64,000 nt of DNA, taken from contig CAZSFZ010000008.1 of NCBI GenBank assembly GCA_964606385.1, positions 16,807 through 80,806 of the forward strand, written 5' to 3'. The stretch's first letter is position 1; each line of letters opens with the position of its first letter. The stretch comes from Aquincolibacterium sp964606385. Lineage in GTDB: Bacteria > Omnitrophota > Omnitrophia > Omnitrophales > Aquincolibacteriaceae. A program made the translations under genes and the position numbers. Below the pieces are notes generated by a model. That model was not told where the DNA came from. It did not search any database and worked only from the letters and a program-made list of their open reading frames with translations. This document shows positions 35,744 through 45,020 of the stretch, piece by piece.

Positions 35744-37432
35744 TTAATCAAGCCCCTGCACCCGCATATCGCGCGGGAATTCCACGGTGCAGGTATAAAA
35801 AACCTCCTGCTTCGCCTTGGGTTCCAGCTTGAATTCCCACAGCCAGATCCCCTTGCGATCCTTCCAATCCTTCTGTTTCGGTTCCAAACTGAGACCCGAA
35901 ACTTTTACCTTGATCCGCTCATCTTCGGAAACAGGGATCGCGTCGAAAAGATTAATCTTGCTGGCTTTCGTCTTATAATTTTCGACCGTCAGCTTGTATT
36001 TATAAATCATTTTCTTCGTCGGTGCCGGGATCCCGCCCAGCATCACATCATCCGCCTTCTTCTCCAGAAGCTCGCGCTTGACCTTCACGTTCTCATCCGC
36101 GCCCATATAAAGATCGAATTCCTGCCCGGGGGCGATACTGTCAAAGCTCGAGGTTCCCACAAAATCCCCGTCAAAGAACACATTCACGCGGCCGCCCAAG
36201 AGCTGCAGGTCCTTGGCATTCGTAACGAGGCTCTTGAGATAGGCCATCGCCGCAGCCCGGGGATAAGCCGAATACTCGAAACTCGATGCGAGCTTCTGCG
36301 CGGTGATCGGAAGCTTGTGGTCCGAACCGTCGGTCTTAACCGTGGCTTTTCTCGTAAGCTTGTAAGCCACCGACACGCCTTTGGCTTCCGCCTGGGCGTA
36401 GACATTTTCCGCTTCCATGATCGCGGGAGCTGACTGAGGTACGGCTCCTGCCATATCCATCATTTCTTCACGCGGTCTGTCTGCTTTTTCTGCAAGCACC
36501 ATGGATCTGCTGGCATACATCATTTTTTGTTTCATGGGCATGGGAGGCGGTTCAGGACGGATGAACCAGGAGTTCGCTTCCGGCATATTCCCGCCTGAGG
36601 TCACTTGGGCCGTGGAAAGCGTCATCACCACATCGTCCCAATTCTCACCGGTGTTTTGCCGGACCACTCCATAAGAAACGAGTTCCACTTCCGACTTTTC
36701 GAAATCCGCACGGGCGTCATAGACCGCGTTCCAATTAGCGCCATATACCATATAGGAAAGATCGATGTTGAGGGAACCTTCCTTCACCACCTCGATCTCC
36801 ACCACGATCGAACGCTTGACCTTGCGGCCCGACCCGGCGATCTCCCCGAGTTCGCGACGAAGCGCTTCGAGCTTCTTACCGTTCTCGCGAAGCGTGATAT
36901 CCAGCTCCTGATTCCGGTCGAAATTCGTTTTGAGCTTGGCGCCGAGGAATACAAGCGTCGCTTCCAGATCAGCCGCCGAGGGCATTTTGGTCACGAGATC
37001 TTCGGGGATCTTCTGATTCGCGAAAAGCCGGATCGAATCCAGATATTGCTTTTCTTCGCCGAGGACCCGTTTTTCATTTTGCAAACGGGCATTCTCATCC
37101 TCGATCGCCTGGATCCGCGCCTCCAGCTCCTGGACCCTGGCCGCCGGGGCTTCTTCGGTATATTCCCGTTTCATCTGGGCCCCGAGGATCTTGACCTCGG
37201 CAGTCCCCTTTCCCTTGACGCGGATCGAGTTCTCGTCGATCTCCGGAATAATGTCGGCAAAGATCACTTTCGTATCGTCTTTCTTGAGCTCCACCTGAGC
37301 TGAACGGGTCACGAAAGCGCTTGAATTGTAAACAGTCACTTCACTGATGCTCGAGGAAGTCGTCACATCCGCCGCAAACACCGGGCCGGCTATTAAAAAC
37401 ATAAGAGCAAAAATCCCGAAGACCTTTTTCAT
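35744..37432 (-). CDS. DUF4140/DUF4139 secreted protein (MuiA-like)
   Basis: The 562-residue protein begins with a signal peptide (MKKVFGIFALMFLIAGPVFA). An N-terminal DUF4140-type beta domain (about 30-105, SISEVTVYNSSAFVTRSA) is followed by a coiled coil (about 110-165) and a large DUF4139 beta domain to the end (ANWNAVYDAR, FDGDFVGTSSF, YKYKLTVENYK). This is the mucoidy-inhibitor MuiA/DUF4139 architecture. Biochemical function is unknown; it probably acts in the periplasm or outside. Its place between mcsB and clpC is unusual. GGAGG precedes the ATG. Confidence 0.85.
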   Translation of the reverse strand: MKKVFGIFALMFLIAGPVFAADVTTSSSISEVTVYNSSAFVTRSAQVELKKDDTKVIFADIIPEIDENSIRVKGKGTAEVKILGAQMKREYTEEAPAARVQELEARIQAIEDENARLQNEKRVLGEEKQYLDSIRLFANQKIPEDLVTKMPSAADLEATLVFLGAKLKTNFDRNQELDITLRENGKKLEALRRELGEIAGSGRKVKRSIVVEIEVVKEGSLNIDLSYMVYGANWNAVYDARADFEKSEVELVSYGVVRQNTGENWDDVVMTLSTAQVTSGGNMPEANSWFIRPEPPPMPMKQKMMYASRSMVLAEKADRPREEMMDMAGAVPQSAPAIMEAENVYAQAEAKGVSVAYKLTRKATVKTDGSDHKLPITAQKLASSFEYSAYPRAAAMAYLKSLVTNAKDLQLLGGRVNVFFDGDFVGTSSFDSIAPGQEFDLYMGADENVKVKRELLEKKADDVMLGGIPAPTKKMIYKYKLTVENYKTKASKINLFDAIPVSEDERIKVKVSGLSLEPKQKDWKDRKGIWLWEFKLEPKAKQEVFYTCTVEFPRDMRVQGLD

Positions 37433-37448
37433 AATATTGCCTCCTTGG

Positions 37449-38513
37449 TTAAAGGATGACTTTTGAGAAATATTCGCGGATCCGGGCGGCCCGCCGCGCG
37501 TCGCGCTCCGTGGCGTTCAGCTCCTTCCCGTTCATCTTCTGGAGATGCGCCGGCTGGATCAAAAGAAAAAGCTGGTTCAGGTCCGTGTGGGTCACCTGCC
37601 CTTCCAGCACACCAACATCGATCCCGACCTGGACAAGTGAAAGCAACATGATCGCTTCGGATGAAGACATCAGCCGCGCGGCCTTAAGCGTCGCCAAGGC
37701 GCGCCAGATCTGGTCTTCCATTTTTCCTTTACGCTTTTTCTTGAGATATTCCCGCGCCTCACGCTCGTGCGTGATCACCTGGCGGATCACGCCTTCAAGA
37801 TTACTGATGATCTCTTCTTCGGGCTGCCCCAGCGTGATCTGATTGGAGAACTGAAAAAAATTCCCGCTCGCCTGCGTCCCTTCCCCGTAAAGCCCGCGCA
37901 CCGCGAGATTCAGTTTTGACAAAGCCTGAAGCACCTTGTTGACCTGTTTGGTCAGCACCAGGCTCGGCAGATGCAGCATGCAGGAGGCCCGGATGCCGGT
38001 CCCGATATTCGTGGGACAGGCCGTGAGGTACCCGAGCGTTCCGTCAAAAGCGTAATCCAGATTTTTTTCGAGTTCGCTGTCGATTTCATCGGCGATGCGC
38101 CAGGTCTCGACAAGATTAAGCCCCGACTGGAAGACCTGGAGACGCAAGTGATCTTCCTCGATCACCATCAAGCTTACCATCTCATCCGGCGTGATCGCGA
38201 CGGCACTCTTGCCTTCCTCCAGGAAAAGTTCCCGGCTGACCAGATGGCGTTCAAGCAAAAACTGCCGGTCAAGCTCCGGAAGTTCGGCGGAAGTCAGAAA
38301 ATAGGCTTTTTTGAGGAACCGGGCGTCCTGGACGGCATTCCGGACATCCTGAATGATCGCGTCGCGCTGTTCCCCGGCAAGACGGCTCAAGAAAGGATAG
38401 GAGGAGAGGTTCCTCGCCAAACGCAACCGGGAACTGATAACGACATCGCTTTCGGGCCCTGTCGCCCGGAGCCAATTCACCGGCTGCTCAATAAAACGGT
38501 CCACTTCACTCAC
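37449..38513 (-). CDS. mcsB: Protein-arginine kinase McsB
   Basis: The 354-residue protein is a phosphagen-kinase-like enzyme: VISSRLRLARNL at the start, the catalytic NIGTGIRASCMLHLPSL region, and the C-terminal RDARRA, which matches the RDxxRA phospho-arginine-binding allosteric motif of McsB. McsB marks misfolded proteins with phospho-arginine, which directs them to ClpC-ClpP. It overlaps mcsA by 8 bp. Confidence 0.95.
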   Translation of the reverse strand: MSEVDRFIEQPVNWLRATGPESDVVISSRLRLARNLSSYPFLSRLAGEQRDAIIQDVRNAVQDARFLKKAYFLTSAELPELDRQFLLERHLVSRELFLEEGKSAVAITPDEMVSLMVIEEDHLRLQVFQSGLNLVETWRIADEIDSELEKNLDYAFDGTLGYLTACPTNIGTGIRASCMLHLPSLVLTKQVNKVLQALSKLNLAVRGLYGEGTQASGNFFQFSNQITLGQPEEEIISNLEGVIRQVITHEREAREYLKKKRKGKMEDQIWRALATLKAARLMSSSEAIMLLSLVQVGIDVGVLEGQVTHTDLNQLFLLIQPAHLQKMNGKELNATERDARRAARIREYFSKVIL

Positions 38514-39027
38514 TTTTAGGCCTCTTCGGTTTTTTCAGTTTTTCCAACGACTGTTTGATCTCATCGCGCAAGCGCGCCGCTTCTTCGAAAGCCTCTTCCT
38601 GGATGCTTTTCCGGAGCTGTTCCTGGAGCTGGCGAAGGTCATGCACGCTGCGGGTGTCTTTCGAGATCCGGGACGGCTTTTTGCCGACGTGGGCTCCGGA
38701 GCGCTGGACCTGTTTGATCACGACGGAAAGCGGCTTCTGGAATGAAGCGTAACAGCCCGCGCATCCGAGCCGCCCGTTCTTCGCAAAATCCTCGTAATTC
38801 ATGCCGCAATCCTTGCAGACCAGTGTGATCTTCTTACCCGACGCACCGACCATTTTTTCAAGTCCCGGCACTCCGGCCAGAAGATCGCCGAAATTGAAAT
38901 AGGTCTTGAATTCCGTTCCTTTTTCCTCAGCGCAGGCTTCGCAGATATGCACTTCCGCCATATGGCCGTTCACGATCTCGGTCAGATGGATGGTCGCTTC
39001 CTTGCTACCGCAGACGTTGCAGATCAT
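38506..39027 (-). CDS. mcsA: McsA, activator of McsB
   Basis: The 173-residue protein has two zinc-binding cysteine modules (CNVCGS...CEACAEEKG; CKDCGMNYED...CAGC) and a C-terminal UVR motif (QEEAFEEAARLRDEIK), exactly the McsA layout. McsA activates McsB and tethers it to ClpC. The 31-bp gap to ilvE is made of short AT-rich repeats (TTTGAGAT twice). The start lacks a strong Shine-Dalgarno sequence. Confidence 0.95.
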   Translation of the reverse strand: MICNVCGSKEATIHLTEIVNGHMAEVHICEACAEEKGTEFKTYFNFGDLLAGVPGLEKMVGASGKKITLVCKDCGMNYEDFAKNGRLGCAGCYASFQKPLSVVIKQVQRSGAHVGKKPSRISKDTRSVHDLRQLQEQLRKSIQEEAFEEAARLRDEIKQSLEKLKKPKRPKSE

Positions 39028-39058
39028 GGGTGGGATCTCAAATTTGAAATTTTAAATC

Positions 39059-39964
39059 TCAAAGGGTGTACCGGACACCGTCTTTTTGGGTCAGCCCTTT
39101 AAACGCTTTGAGAAGCATATTCGTGATCTTCCCCGGCTTTCCCTCCCCGATCCCGCGCCCGTCGATCTTCACGACCGGAATGACTTCGGCCGCTGTGCCG
39201 GTCAAAAAGACCTCATCCGCGTTAAAAAGATCGTGGCGCGTGATAATGCGTTCCTCGAAAGGTAATTTTACTTTCACGGCAAGCTCGAGGATCGCCTGAC
39301 GCGTGATCCCTTTGAGGGCCCCCAGGTAGGTCGGCGGTGTAAGCAGGATGTAATCTTTCACCGTTTGTCCCTTGCCGGTTTTTTTGATCATAAAGACGTT
39401 GTCACCGGTGCATTCCGCCACATATCCCTGATGATTGAGCATGAGCGCCTCGATGCAGCCGCCGTTTTTCGCTTCGATCTTCGCCATGATGTTGTTAAGA
39501 TAATTCAGGCTTTTGATCGACGGATTCACGGCCTCCGGAAGGTTCCGCACCGTCGGCACCGTGATGATCTCAAGGCCTTTTTTATAAAGTTCCTTGGGAT
39601 AGAGCGTGATCTTGTCCGTAATGATGAAGACCGTGGCTTTCTTGCAAAGCCAGGGCGAAAGCCCCAAGTCCCCCACACCGCGCGTCACGACCACACGGAT
39701 GTAGGCGTCTTTCAGCTTGTTCCGCTTGAGCGTCTCCACGATCGCGGCCTTCATGGCCTTCACATCCATGGGGATCGTCAACATGATCGTATGCGCCGAT
39801 TCCCACAAGCGCGTCAGATGCTCTTCAAGCTTGAACACCAGGCCGTTATACGCGCGGATCCCTTCAAAGACACCGTCGCCATACAAAAGTCCGTGGTCGA
39901 AGATCGATATCTTCGCTTCGTTCTTGGGATACCACTTGCCGTCAAGATAGACCTGAAGTTCCAT
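39059..39964 (-). CDS. ilvE: Branched-chain amino acid aminotransferase
   Basis: The 301-residue class IV PLP enzyme begins with DGKWYPKNEAKISIFDHGLLYGDGVFEGIRAY and has the PLP-lysine segment NPSIKSLNYLNN and the late EVFLTGTAAEV phosphate-binding part. It transaminates leucine, isoleucine and valine with 2-oxoglutarate; D-amino-acid or 4-aminodeoxychorismate activity in this fold class cannot be fully excluded. AGGAG lies 7 nt before the ATG. It is flanked by lolD and mcsA in the long minus-strand series. Confidence 0.9.
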   Translation of the reverse strand: MELQVYLDGKWYPKNEAKISIFDHGLLYGDGVFEGIRAYNGLVFKLEEHLTRLWESAHTIMLTIPMDVKAMKAAIVETLKRNKLKDAYIRVVVTRGVGDLGLSPWLCKKATVFIITDKITLYPKELYKKGLEIITVPTVRNLPEAVNPSIKSLNYLNNIMAKIEAKNGGCIEALMLNHQGYVAECTGDNVFMIKKTGKGQTVKDYILLTPPTYLGALKGITRQAILELAVKVKLPFEERIITRHDLFNADEVFLTGTAAEVIPVVKIDGRGIGEGKPGKITNMLLKAFKGLTQKDGVRYTL

Positions 39965-39990
39965 TGTGTTCTCCTGGGTTTTCTAATTAG

Positions 39991-40725
39991 CTATAAGATC
40001 GGTTTACCGTTGATGATCGTATCGGGATTCGGCACGCGGGATTGTCCCGCGATAAGCACGCCATCCTGCAGGCGGTAAGAGCGCGGGTAACGCGACGCCA
40101 TTTCCTCATCATGCGTCACGATGAGGAACGCCTGCCCTTCCTGCTGGTTCAGTTCGTTCAGGAGCGCCATAACGGATGCCGCCGTCTCGGGATCAAGGTT
40201 CCCCGTCGGTTCGTCGCAAAGCACCACGGCCGGACGATTCACAAGCGCCCGGGCGATCGCCACGCGCTGTTGCTCCCCGCCCGACAATTCGGAGGGATAA
40301 TGGGTCCTCCGGTTCCAAAGGCGCACGCGTTTCAGAACTTCTTTGACCCAGGGTTTGTTGGGCTTTTTCGCGATCAGGGTCGGCAGGAACACATTTTCAT
40401 AAACGGTCAGCTCCGGCAGCAGGTGGTAGAACTGGAACACAAATCCCACCTGATGGCTGCGCAGACGCGCGAGTTCGCGCTCCGACATTTCGACCATGTC
40501 CTTGCCTTCAAAAAAGATCTTTCCGTCCGTCGGGCGGTCCAAGCCTCCCAGGATATGAAGCAGGGTCGATTTTCCGCAACCGGATTTCCCGGTGATAAAA
40601 ACCATCTCGCCCCGGCGCACGATCAACTGCACCGAACGCAGGATCTCGAGCGTCCCGGCCGGAGTGTCATATTCTTTGCGAAGATCGAACGAACTTAGGA
40701 GCGGGGCTTCCACGACGTTATTCAT
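39991..40725 (-). CDS. lolD: Lipoprotein-releasing ABC ATPase LolD
   Basis: The 244-residue ABC ATPase has Walker A GKSGCGKS, the LolD-typical VGFVFQFYHLLPELTVYENV, signature ELSGGEQQRVAIARALV and Walker B VVLCDEPTGNLDP. LolD supplies energy to LolC/E for extracting lipoproteins from the inner membrane. It overlaps the lolC gene by 8 bp. Confidence 0.93.
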   Translation of the reverse strand: MNNVVEAPLLSSFDLRKEYDTPAGTLEILRSVQLIVRRGEMVFITGKSGCGKSTLLHILGGLDRPTDGKIFFEGKDMVEMSERELARLRSHQVGFVFQFYHLLPELTVYENVFLPTLIAKKPNKPWVKEVLKRVRLWNRRTHYPSELSGGEQQRVAIARALVNRPAVVLCDEPTGNLDPETAASVMALLNELNQQEGQAFLIVTHDEEMASRYPRSYRLQDGVLIAGQSRVPNPDTIINGKPIL

Positions 40726-42025
40726 AGCGAAGCGCCTCCACGGGATTCAGGTTCGCCGCGCGATGTGAAGGATAAAACCCGGCCACGATCGCCACCACCA
40801 GCGCGTAGCCCACGATCGTAATCACATCCGGAATGTGGACCTCCGCGGGGATCTTGTCGAAAAGATAGATATCGCTCGGAAAAATATCAAGGCCCGTTGT
40901 TTTTTTCAGGAAATCGGCCACGGGATTCAGGTTATAAGCCAGCGCGAGACCGGCCGCCGCTCCACAAATGATCCCCAGGAACCCGATACTGAAACCTTCC
41001 AGAACGAATATTTTCCGGACGCTCATACGCGTCGCTCCGAGCGCACGAAGGATCCCGATATCCCGCGTCTTTTCCATTACGACCATGGTCAGGGTCGAGA
41101 TGATATTGAACGCGGCCACCAGGATGATAAGGGCCAGAAGGATCGTCATTACCGACTTCTCCACCTTAAGCGCCTGGAAGAAACTCTGGTTCATGTCGTA
41201 CCAGGAACGGAAATAATACTGGTTCGAGAAATCCCCGGCGATCACCCATTTCCATTTTTCTGCGTCGTCCACGTCACGGAAACGCATGCTGATCCCGGTC
41301 ACCTTGTTCCCCATCTGATAGACCTTTTGCGCCTCATCGATACCGACAAGGGCGAGCGAGGTGTCAAAATCATTCATGCCCACCCGGTAGATCCCGCGAA
41401 CCAGGAACGGCCAGGTGCGGACATGCGCGGGAAGCGGAACGAACGGGTTCTCCGGCTCCGGGATGGGAGTGATCATGTAGATCACGTCCCCGACCTGGGC
41501 ACCGAGCGACGCCGCGAGATTCTCACCGATCATCACACTGCCGTGACGCGTTTCTATTTTCTTTTTGAAGAACCAGAGAAAACGTTTGCGTTCGACCTGC
41601 ACGGAATCCTTGAAATTCAGGGTCCCGGACACCAAGTTCTTTTCAAAGATGCTGAGGTCCTCGGCCTCGGGGTCGATCCCCTTCACGATCACGCCGGTCG
41701 CGTTCTTGACGCTCCGAAGGATCGCCTGACCTTCCACGAACCGGGAAGCGGAGACAAGCCCGGGAATATTGTGGCTCCGGATCTTGACGAGATCTGTCTC
41801 GGCATTCTCAATCCCATCTACTTTCTCGATCCGAAGATGCGGCTGGACCCCCACGATCTTGTTTTTCAGTTCGCGGTCAAAACCGCTCATCACGGCAAGC
41901 ACCACGATCAGCGCCATGACCCCGATCGCCACACCGCCGATCGAGATCATCGAGATCAGCGAAATGAACCCCGTCTTGCGCCGACGAGTTAAATGTCTTG
42001 TCGCGATATAAGTTTCAAATCCCAT
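40718..42025 (-). CDS. lolC: Lipoprotein-releasing permease LolC/LolE
   Basis: The 435-residue FtsX-like permease has the LolC/E N-terminus (IATRHLTRRRKTGFISLISMISIGGVAIGV, split at about 8-37), a large periplasmic domain and three C-terminal transmembrane helices with the hook-like region. Only one such gene is present, so the transporter may be a homodimer (LolF-like). AAGGAGG precedes the ATG. LolD overlaps it downstream. Lol proteins show that lipoproteins are sorted to an outer membrane. Confidence 0.92.
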   Translation of the reverse strand: MGFETYIATRHLTRRRKTGFISLISMISIGGVAIGVMALIVVLAVMSGFDRELKNKIVGVQPHLRIEKVDGIENAETDLVKIRSHNIPGLVSASRFVEGQAILRSVKNATGVIVKGIDPEAEDLSIFEKNLVSGTLNFKDSVQVERKRFLWFFKKKIETRHGSVMIGENLAASLGAQVGDVIYMITPIPEPENPFVPLPAHVRTWPFLVRGIYRVGMNDFDTSLALVGIDEAQKVYQMGNKVTGISMRFRDVDDAEKWKWVIAGDFSNQYYFRSWYDMNQSFFQALKVEKSVMTILLALIILVAAFNIISTLTMVVMEKTRDIGILRALGATRMSVRKIFVLEGFSIGFLGIICGAAAGLALAYNLNPVADFLKKTTGLDIFPSDIYLFDKIPAEVHIPDVITIVGYALVVAIVAGFYPSHRAANLNPVEALRYE

Positions 42026-42034
42026 AAAGCCTCC

Positions 42035-43435
42035 TTAAGACTCCGCCTCAGCCTGTTCAATCGTTTTCTTTTCAGGCTTCAGCTGCGGAAACAAGATCAC
42101 GTCACGGATGGATGCCTGATTAGTGAGAAGCATGACCAAACGGTCGATGCCAATCCCCAAACCTCCCGCGGGCGGCATCCCGTACTCCAGCGCCATCAGA
42201 AAATCTTCATCGACCTCTTTGTGCTCCCCGATAAGTTCTTTTTGTTCCATGAGACGCCCGCGCTGGATCGCGGGATCGTTCAACTCTGAGAACGCGTTCG
42301 CGATCTCCATTTTCGCAACAAAAAGTTCGAAACGGTAAACAAGCTCCGCGTCCTCCGCCTTGGCTTTCGCAAGCGGCGTCATAACCGTCGGATAATCGAT
42401 CACGAACGTCGGGTCCCAGAGGTCTTTTTCGACCTTCTCGCCGAAGATCTCATTCAGGACATCGATATCTTCCATCTTGTCCGTGATCTCGACATGCAGT
42501 TTCTTGGCGGCTTCGCGCACATTGACTTTCCGGAAATCCATCCCCGTGGCTTCCTGCAAAGCGCCATAAAAAGACACGCGTTTCCACGGCCGCTTAAAAT
42601 TCAGCGTTTTGTCCCCGTACGGGATCTCTTCTTTGCCGTAGAGCATCATCACGAGATGGTGCGTCAGCTCTTCGGTGATATTCATCATGTCTTCATAGTC
42701 CGCGTAAGCCTGGTAAAGCTCCATCATCGTGAATTCGGGATTGTGACGGACCGAGATGCCTTCATTCCTGAAATTGCGGTTGATCTCGTAGACCTTCTCG
42801 AAGCCGCCCACCAGAAGCCGCTTGAGATAAAGTTCCGGCGCAACGCGCAGGTAAAGATCGGTATGAAGCGTGTGATGATGCGTTACAAAGGGTTTTGCCC
42901 TAGCGCCCCCGGCGAGCGGCTGCATCATGGGTGTTTCCACCTCCATGAAATCCTTTTTATCAAGGAACGCACGGATTTCGCGAATAATACGGCTTCGCGC
43001 TTTAAAGGTCGCCCGGACTTCATCGTTTGAGATCAGATCCACATAACGATGCCGGTAACGGGTCTCGACATCCTTCAAGCCATGCCATTTCTCGGGAAGC
43101 GTCCGAACGATCTTGGAAAGCCGTTCGAACTTCTCGATCTTGATCGTAGGCTCTCCGGTCTTGGAAGTGAAAAGCTCGCCTTCAAGGCCGATGATGTCCC
43201 CCAGGGTCATCCCTGTGAAAAATTTATAGTGCTCATCCCCCAAGATATCCTTCTTGGCGTAGACCTGCATACGAGCGCCTTCATCCTTCAAGTCCGCGAA
43301 AGCGCTCTTCCCCATATCCCGGCGCGTCATCAGGCGCCCGGCTACGCGCACCTTGCGGCCTTCTTTGAAATTCTCACGGATTTCCGCAAGGGAGTCCTTG
43401 GGAAGGAACCTGTGTCCGTAATCTGAAGTGCTCAT
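42035..43435 (-). CDS. lysS: Lysyl-tRNA synthetase (class II)
   Basis: The 466-residue class II enzyme has the OB-fold anticodon domain (VRVAGRLMTRRDMGKSAFADL), motif 2 FRNEGISVRHNPEFTMMELYQAY and motif 3 GLGIGIDRLVMLLTN. It is the first gene after a strong promoter and begins the long run lysS-lolC-lolD-ilvE-mcsA and onward. The C-terminal 20 residues are acidic. Confidence 0.97.
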   Translation of the reverse strand: MSTSDYGHRFLPKDSLAEIRENFKEGRKVRVAGRLMTRRDMGKSAFADLKDEGARMQVYAKKDILGDEHYKFFTGMTLGDIIGLEGELFTSKTGEPTIKIEKFERLSKIVRTLPEKWHGLKDVETRYRHRYVDLISNDEVRATFKARSRIIREIRAFLDKKDFMEVETPMMQPLAGGARAKPFVTHHHTLHTDLYLRVAPELYLKRLLVGGFEKVYEINRNFRNEGISVRHNPEFTMMELYQAYADYEDMMNITEELTHHLVMMLYGKEEIPYGDKTLNFKRPWKRVSFYGALQEATGMDFRKVNVREAAKKLHVEITDKMEDIDVLNEIFGEKVEKDLWDPTFVIDYPTVMTPLAKAKAEDAELVYRFELFVAKMEIANAFSELNDPAIQRGRLMEQKELIGEHKEVDEDFLMALEYGMPPAGGLGIGIDRLVMLLTNQASIRDVILFPQLKPEKKTIEQAEAES

Positions 43436-43489
43436 GTAAACCTGTCCTTATTCCTTGAGACAAAATGATTTAAGGCGTTTGAAGCGGTT

Positions 43490-43518
43490 ATTATAGGCTA
43501 GTTCCAAGGCAGGGTCAA
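43490..43518 (-). promoter_or_regulatory. Strong sigma70-like promoter before lysS
   Basis: TTGACC (43513-43518), 17-bp spacer, TATAAT (43490-43495) on the minus strand. This is the closest match to consensus in the window. The start site would be near 43483, leaving a leader of about 48 nt with an AGGACAGG ribosome site. It could drive the whole lysS to mla series. Confidence 0.75.
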
Positions 43519-43547
43519 TCAGCGTCGGGATGCCCGAAGGAATTTGT

Positions 43548-44996
43548 TTAAAGAGGTAAGGTGAAGTGAAAGGTGCTTCCTTTGCCAATCTCGGACTCAA
43601 CCCAGATCTCGCCGTGATGCGCCTGGATGATCTCTTTGGAAATGGCTAGCCCCAGTCCCGAACCGCCTTTTTTCTTACCATTCTTCCCGGCCTGCTCAAA
43701 CGGCTCGAAGATCCTCTCGAGATCGTCAGCCCGGATCCCCCGGCCGGTGTCCTTCACGCTGACATGAACCCGGGCAGGCTCACGCCGCGCTCGAAGCATC
43801 ACGCCGCCATTTTCCGTGCTGCTGAAAGCGTTGCTCACGAGATTGGTGAGCACCTGGCTTATTTTGTCGCGGTCAAATTTAACCCGGGAAAGGCCAGAAT
43901 CACATTCCACCTTGAGGCTCAGCTCGCCCCTCTTGGACAGGATGCTCAGGCCTTCCACCACTTCGGTGAGAGTCGCCCCAAGATCGTTCTCCCGGATATC
44001 GAACTCCATCTTTCCGGACTGTATTTTCTGGAAATCCAGGACGCTGTTGATCAAACGGCTCAGGCGATCAATATTCGACTTGGCCATACTAACAACTTCT
44101 TTCTGCTCTTCGTTGATATTCCCGACCATGCCCTCCGAGAGAATATCCAGCGCCTCCTTGACCACCGCAAGCGGGCTCCGGAGTTCATGGGATACAACGG
44201 CCGTAAATTTCGACTTCACCTCCGCCGAGGATTTCAGATCCTCGAGCCTCCTCTTTTCCGCCTCCATCGCCTTGCGCCCGGTGATATCGATCAAAATACC
44301 GTTAAAAACGATTTCATTCCCCTGCCGCAAAGAAGGTATCGAATTACCGGAAAACCAGATCCTTTCATGAGAGGGCTTTTCCAGCACCCCTTCATACCGC
44401 CATTCGCTCACGTCGCGAACGGCCCGTTCAATCGAATTAAGAAAATCCTCCCTGTCTTCGGGAACAACCATGGAAGTGAACTTTTCAAAGAAATCTGCGG
44501 GATCGGGCTTCAGGCCAAAGATCTGCTCGGACCTCGAACTGACATAATAAAGCCCTTTTTCCCCGTTCGGCCTCGCGTAAAACTGATAGACCACTCCGGG
44601 AACTTGAGTGGTCATTTCCGATAAAAGTTCGCGCTGACTACGCAAAAGATCTGCCGTTCTGCTATGAACGGAGGCGAGATAGGCCACGATCCCCGCGACT
44701 AAAACGAAGATCAAGACCCGAATCCCCGCCTGAAAAAGCAGGACAGGACTCTGCGTAAAAGCCACCATGAGACAAAAATAACCGATCGCTACGGCAACAG
44801 AAAAAAAGAAGCCGCGTCTGAGATAATAGAGACAGGCGATAATGATGGGGATATAGAAGAGGTTCTGAAAAATAATGAAATGTCCTGCGGAAAGGCAAAA
44901 AAAAGCAATGGCGATCGCGATAAGCGTCGTGACAACAACGGCCACACAGGGAGGATCTTTCCACTGGATCTTCGAAAGGGCTTTATCCGACCTCAT
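43548..44996 (-). CDS. Membrane PAS sensor histidine kinase
   Basis: The 482-residue protein has four to five transmembrane helices in the first 115 residues, a PAS/PAC region (about 125-245), HisKA with VVSHELRSPLAV and HATPase_c with NLVSNAF, DTGRGI and GSGLGLAIS. It is a hybrid-less kinase with a membrane-embedded sensor, not a periplasmic one. No OmpR-type regulator is adjacent; the REC-GGDEF-EAL protein encoded 25 bp upstream is the likely partner. Confidence 0.9.
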   Translation of the reverse strand: MRSDKALSKIQWKDPPCVAVVVTTLIAIAIAFFCLSAGHFIIFQNLFYIPIIIACLYYLRRGFFFSVAVAIGYFCLMVAFTQSPVLLFQAGIRVLIFVLVAGIVAYLASVHSRTADLLRSQRELLSEMTTQVPGVVYQFYARPNGEKGLYYVSSRSEQIFGLKPDPADFFEKFTSMVVPEDREDFLNSIERAVRDVSEWRYEGVLEKPSHERIWFSGNSIPSLRQGNEIVFNGILIDITGRKAMEAEKRRLEDLKSSAEVKSKFTAVVSHELRSPLAVVKEALDILSEGMVGNINEEQKEVVSMAKSNIDRLSRLINSVLDFQKIQSGKMEFDIRENDLGATLTEVVEGLSILSKRGELSLKVECDSGLSRVKFDRDKISQVLTNLVSNAFSSTENGGVMLRARREPARVHVSVKDTGRGIRADDLERIFEPFEQAGKNGKKKGGSGLGLAISKEIIQAHHGEIWVESEIGKGSTFHFTLPL

Positions 44997-45020
44997 GCCG
45001 CACCTCCCCTTTCACGATTT

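Noticed and set aside
43530..43545. TCGGG-CAT-CCCGA hairpin after the PAS kinase gene
   Set aside because: Five-base stem and no U-run; too weak to call a terminator.
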